A stretch of DNA of 64,000 bases from Bolinopsis microptera (lineage: Eukaryota; Ctenophora; Tentaculata; Lobata; Bolinopsidae). The notes beneath the pieces are model-generated. The model made no database searches and was not told where the DNA came from. It saw only the letters and a list, made by a program, of their open reading frames with translations. Positions within the stretch are counted from its first letter, which is position 1. Every line of letters begins with the position of its first letter. Location of the stretch: contig NC_087083.1 of NCBI RefSeq assembly GCF_026151205.1, forward strand, positions 6,798,460 through 6,862,459. Reading direction: 5' to 3'. Position numbers and translations under genes: made by a program. Positions 63,753-64,000 of the stretch are shown piece by piece.

Positions 63753-64000
63753 CTAATAGTAGGTTTTCTGTCTTGACATAATTTGGACGGCATGTTGTCT
63801 GGCCTGGCTAATGTTTTATCAGTTTATCATAAACTCTAACCCGTCTACAGTATAGTACTGTAGAATATTTGGCACGCGACTAAACCTTGAATTTCTTTGT
63901 AATTGGAAAACACTTGAGGTTGATGTGATTTTCAGTTTATATTTTGACGAAACGGCACCCAAACTCATCCCCCACGTGTCCCTTATTCAATGGTACGAGT

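Overview
The window is nuclear DNA of an invertebrate animal. Genes are split by GT-AG introns. They encode animal-type proteins: a secreted tandem C-type lectin, a four-EF-hand calmodulin-like protein, a thioredoxin-fold protein and a tiny neurogranin-like IQ protein. Non-LTR retrotransposons, tRNA-derived SINE heads, many short inverted-repeat elements and long minisatellites fill most of the rest. I cannot name the species. An early-branching animal (cnidarian, sponge) or another invertebrate would fit. There is no bacterial, organellar or CRISPR signature.

Layout. 0-13 kb is mostly non-coding, with E-box (CACGTG) clusters, an E-box minisatellite, a perfect palindrome and several tandem arrays. 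The left edge holds a frameshifted retrotransposon ORF1-like relic. 13-26 kb holds most of the genes: a probable first exon right after an array of X-box-like palindromes (13122, +), a probable first exon at 17309 (-), a 585-residue disordered phosphoprotein (18930-20687, +), a two-exon thioredoxin-like gene (21599-22308, +) and a two-exon 56-residue neurogranin-like gene (25026-24515, -). 26-38 kb is gene-poor. It is dominated by an 8-bp array, a 10-bp array and a composite CTCCTAC/ACTAATA satellite of nearly 5 kb. 38.4-42.1 kb is the calmodulin-like gene (-), with two alternative first exons. 42.8-49.3 kb is a train of five terminal-inverted-repeat elements, one carrying a dead LINE fragment. 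49.8-54.9 kb has minisatellites around the intronless C-type lectin gene (52630-53667, +). 55.5-60.8 kb is a near-complete LINE (-) inserted in another repeat. After it come a lectin pseudogene fragment and a 30-bp satellite at the right end.

Most interesting signals. (1) A composite regulatory module: a CCAAT box (NF-Y type) and an E-box with a fixed 24-bp start-to-start offset. I found it six times on the + strand and once on the - strand, twice just upstream of the lectin gene. The 30-bp satellite at 62.86-63.75 kb is the same module in tandem with the E-box slot changed to CACTAA. (2) A 20-bp module, CC(A/T)6GG-N4-CACGTG, which reads as CArG box plus E-box or, on the other strand, E-box plus TATA box. 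It occurs about 11 times with constant spacing. (3) Tandem duplications seeded on gene signals: the last 3' splice site of the calmodulin-like gene (about 12 copies), the 5' splice site of the same intron (3 copies), the 3' splice site of the thioredoxin-like gene (2 copies, in frame) and the stop codon of the 585-residue gene. (4) Two copies of one dispersed repeat that each carry a different insertion and so act as empty sites for each other.

All coordinates and splice calls were made by eye. Exon phases were checked by hand; no database search was possible.
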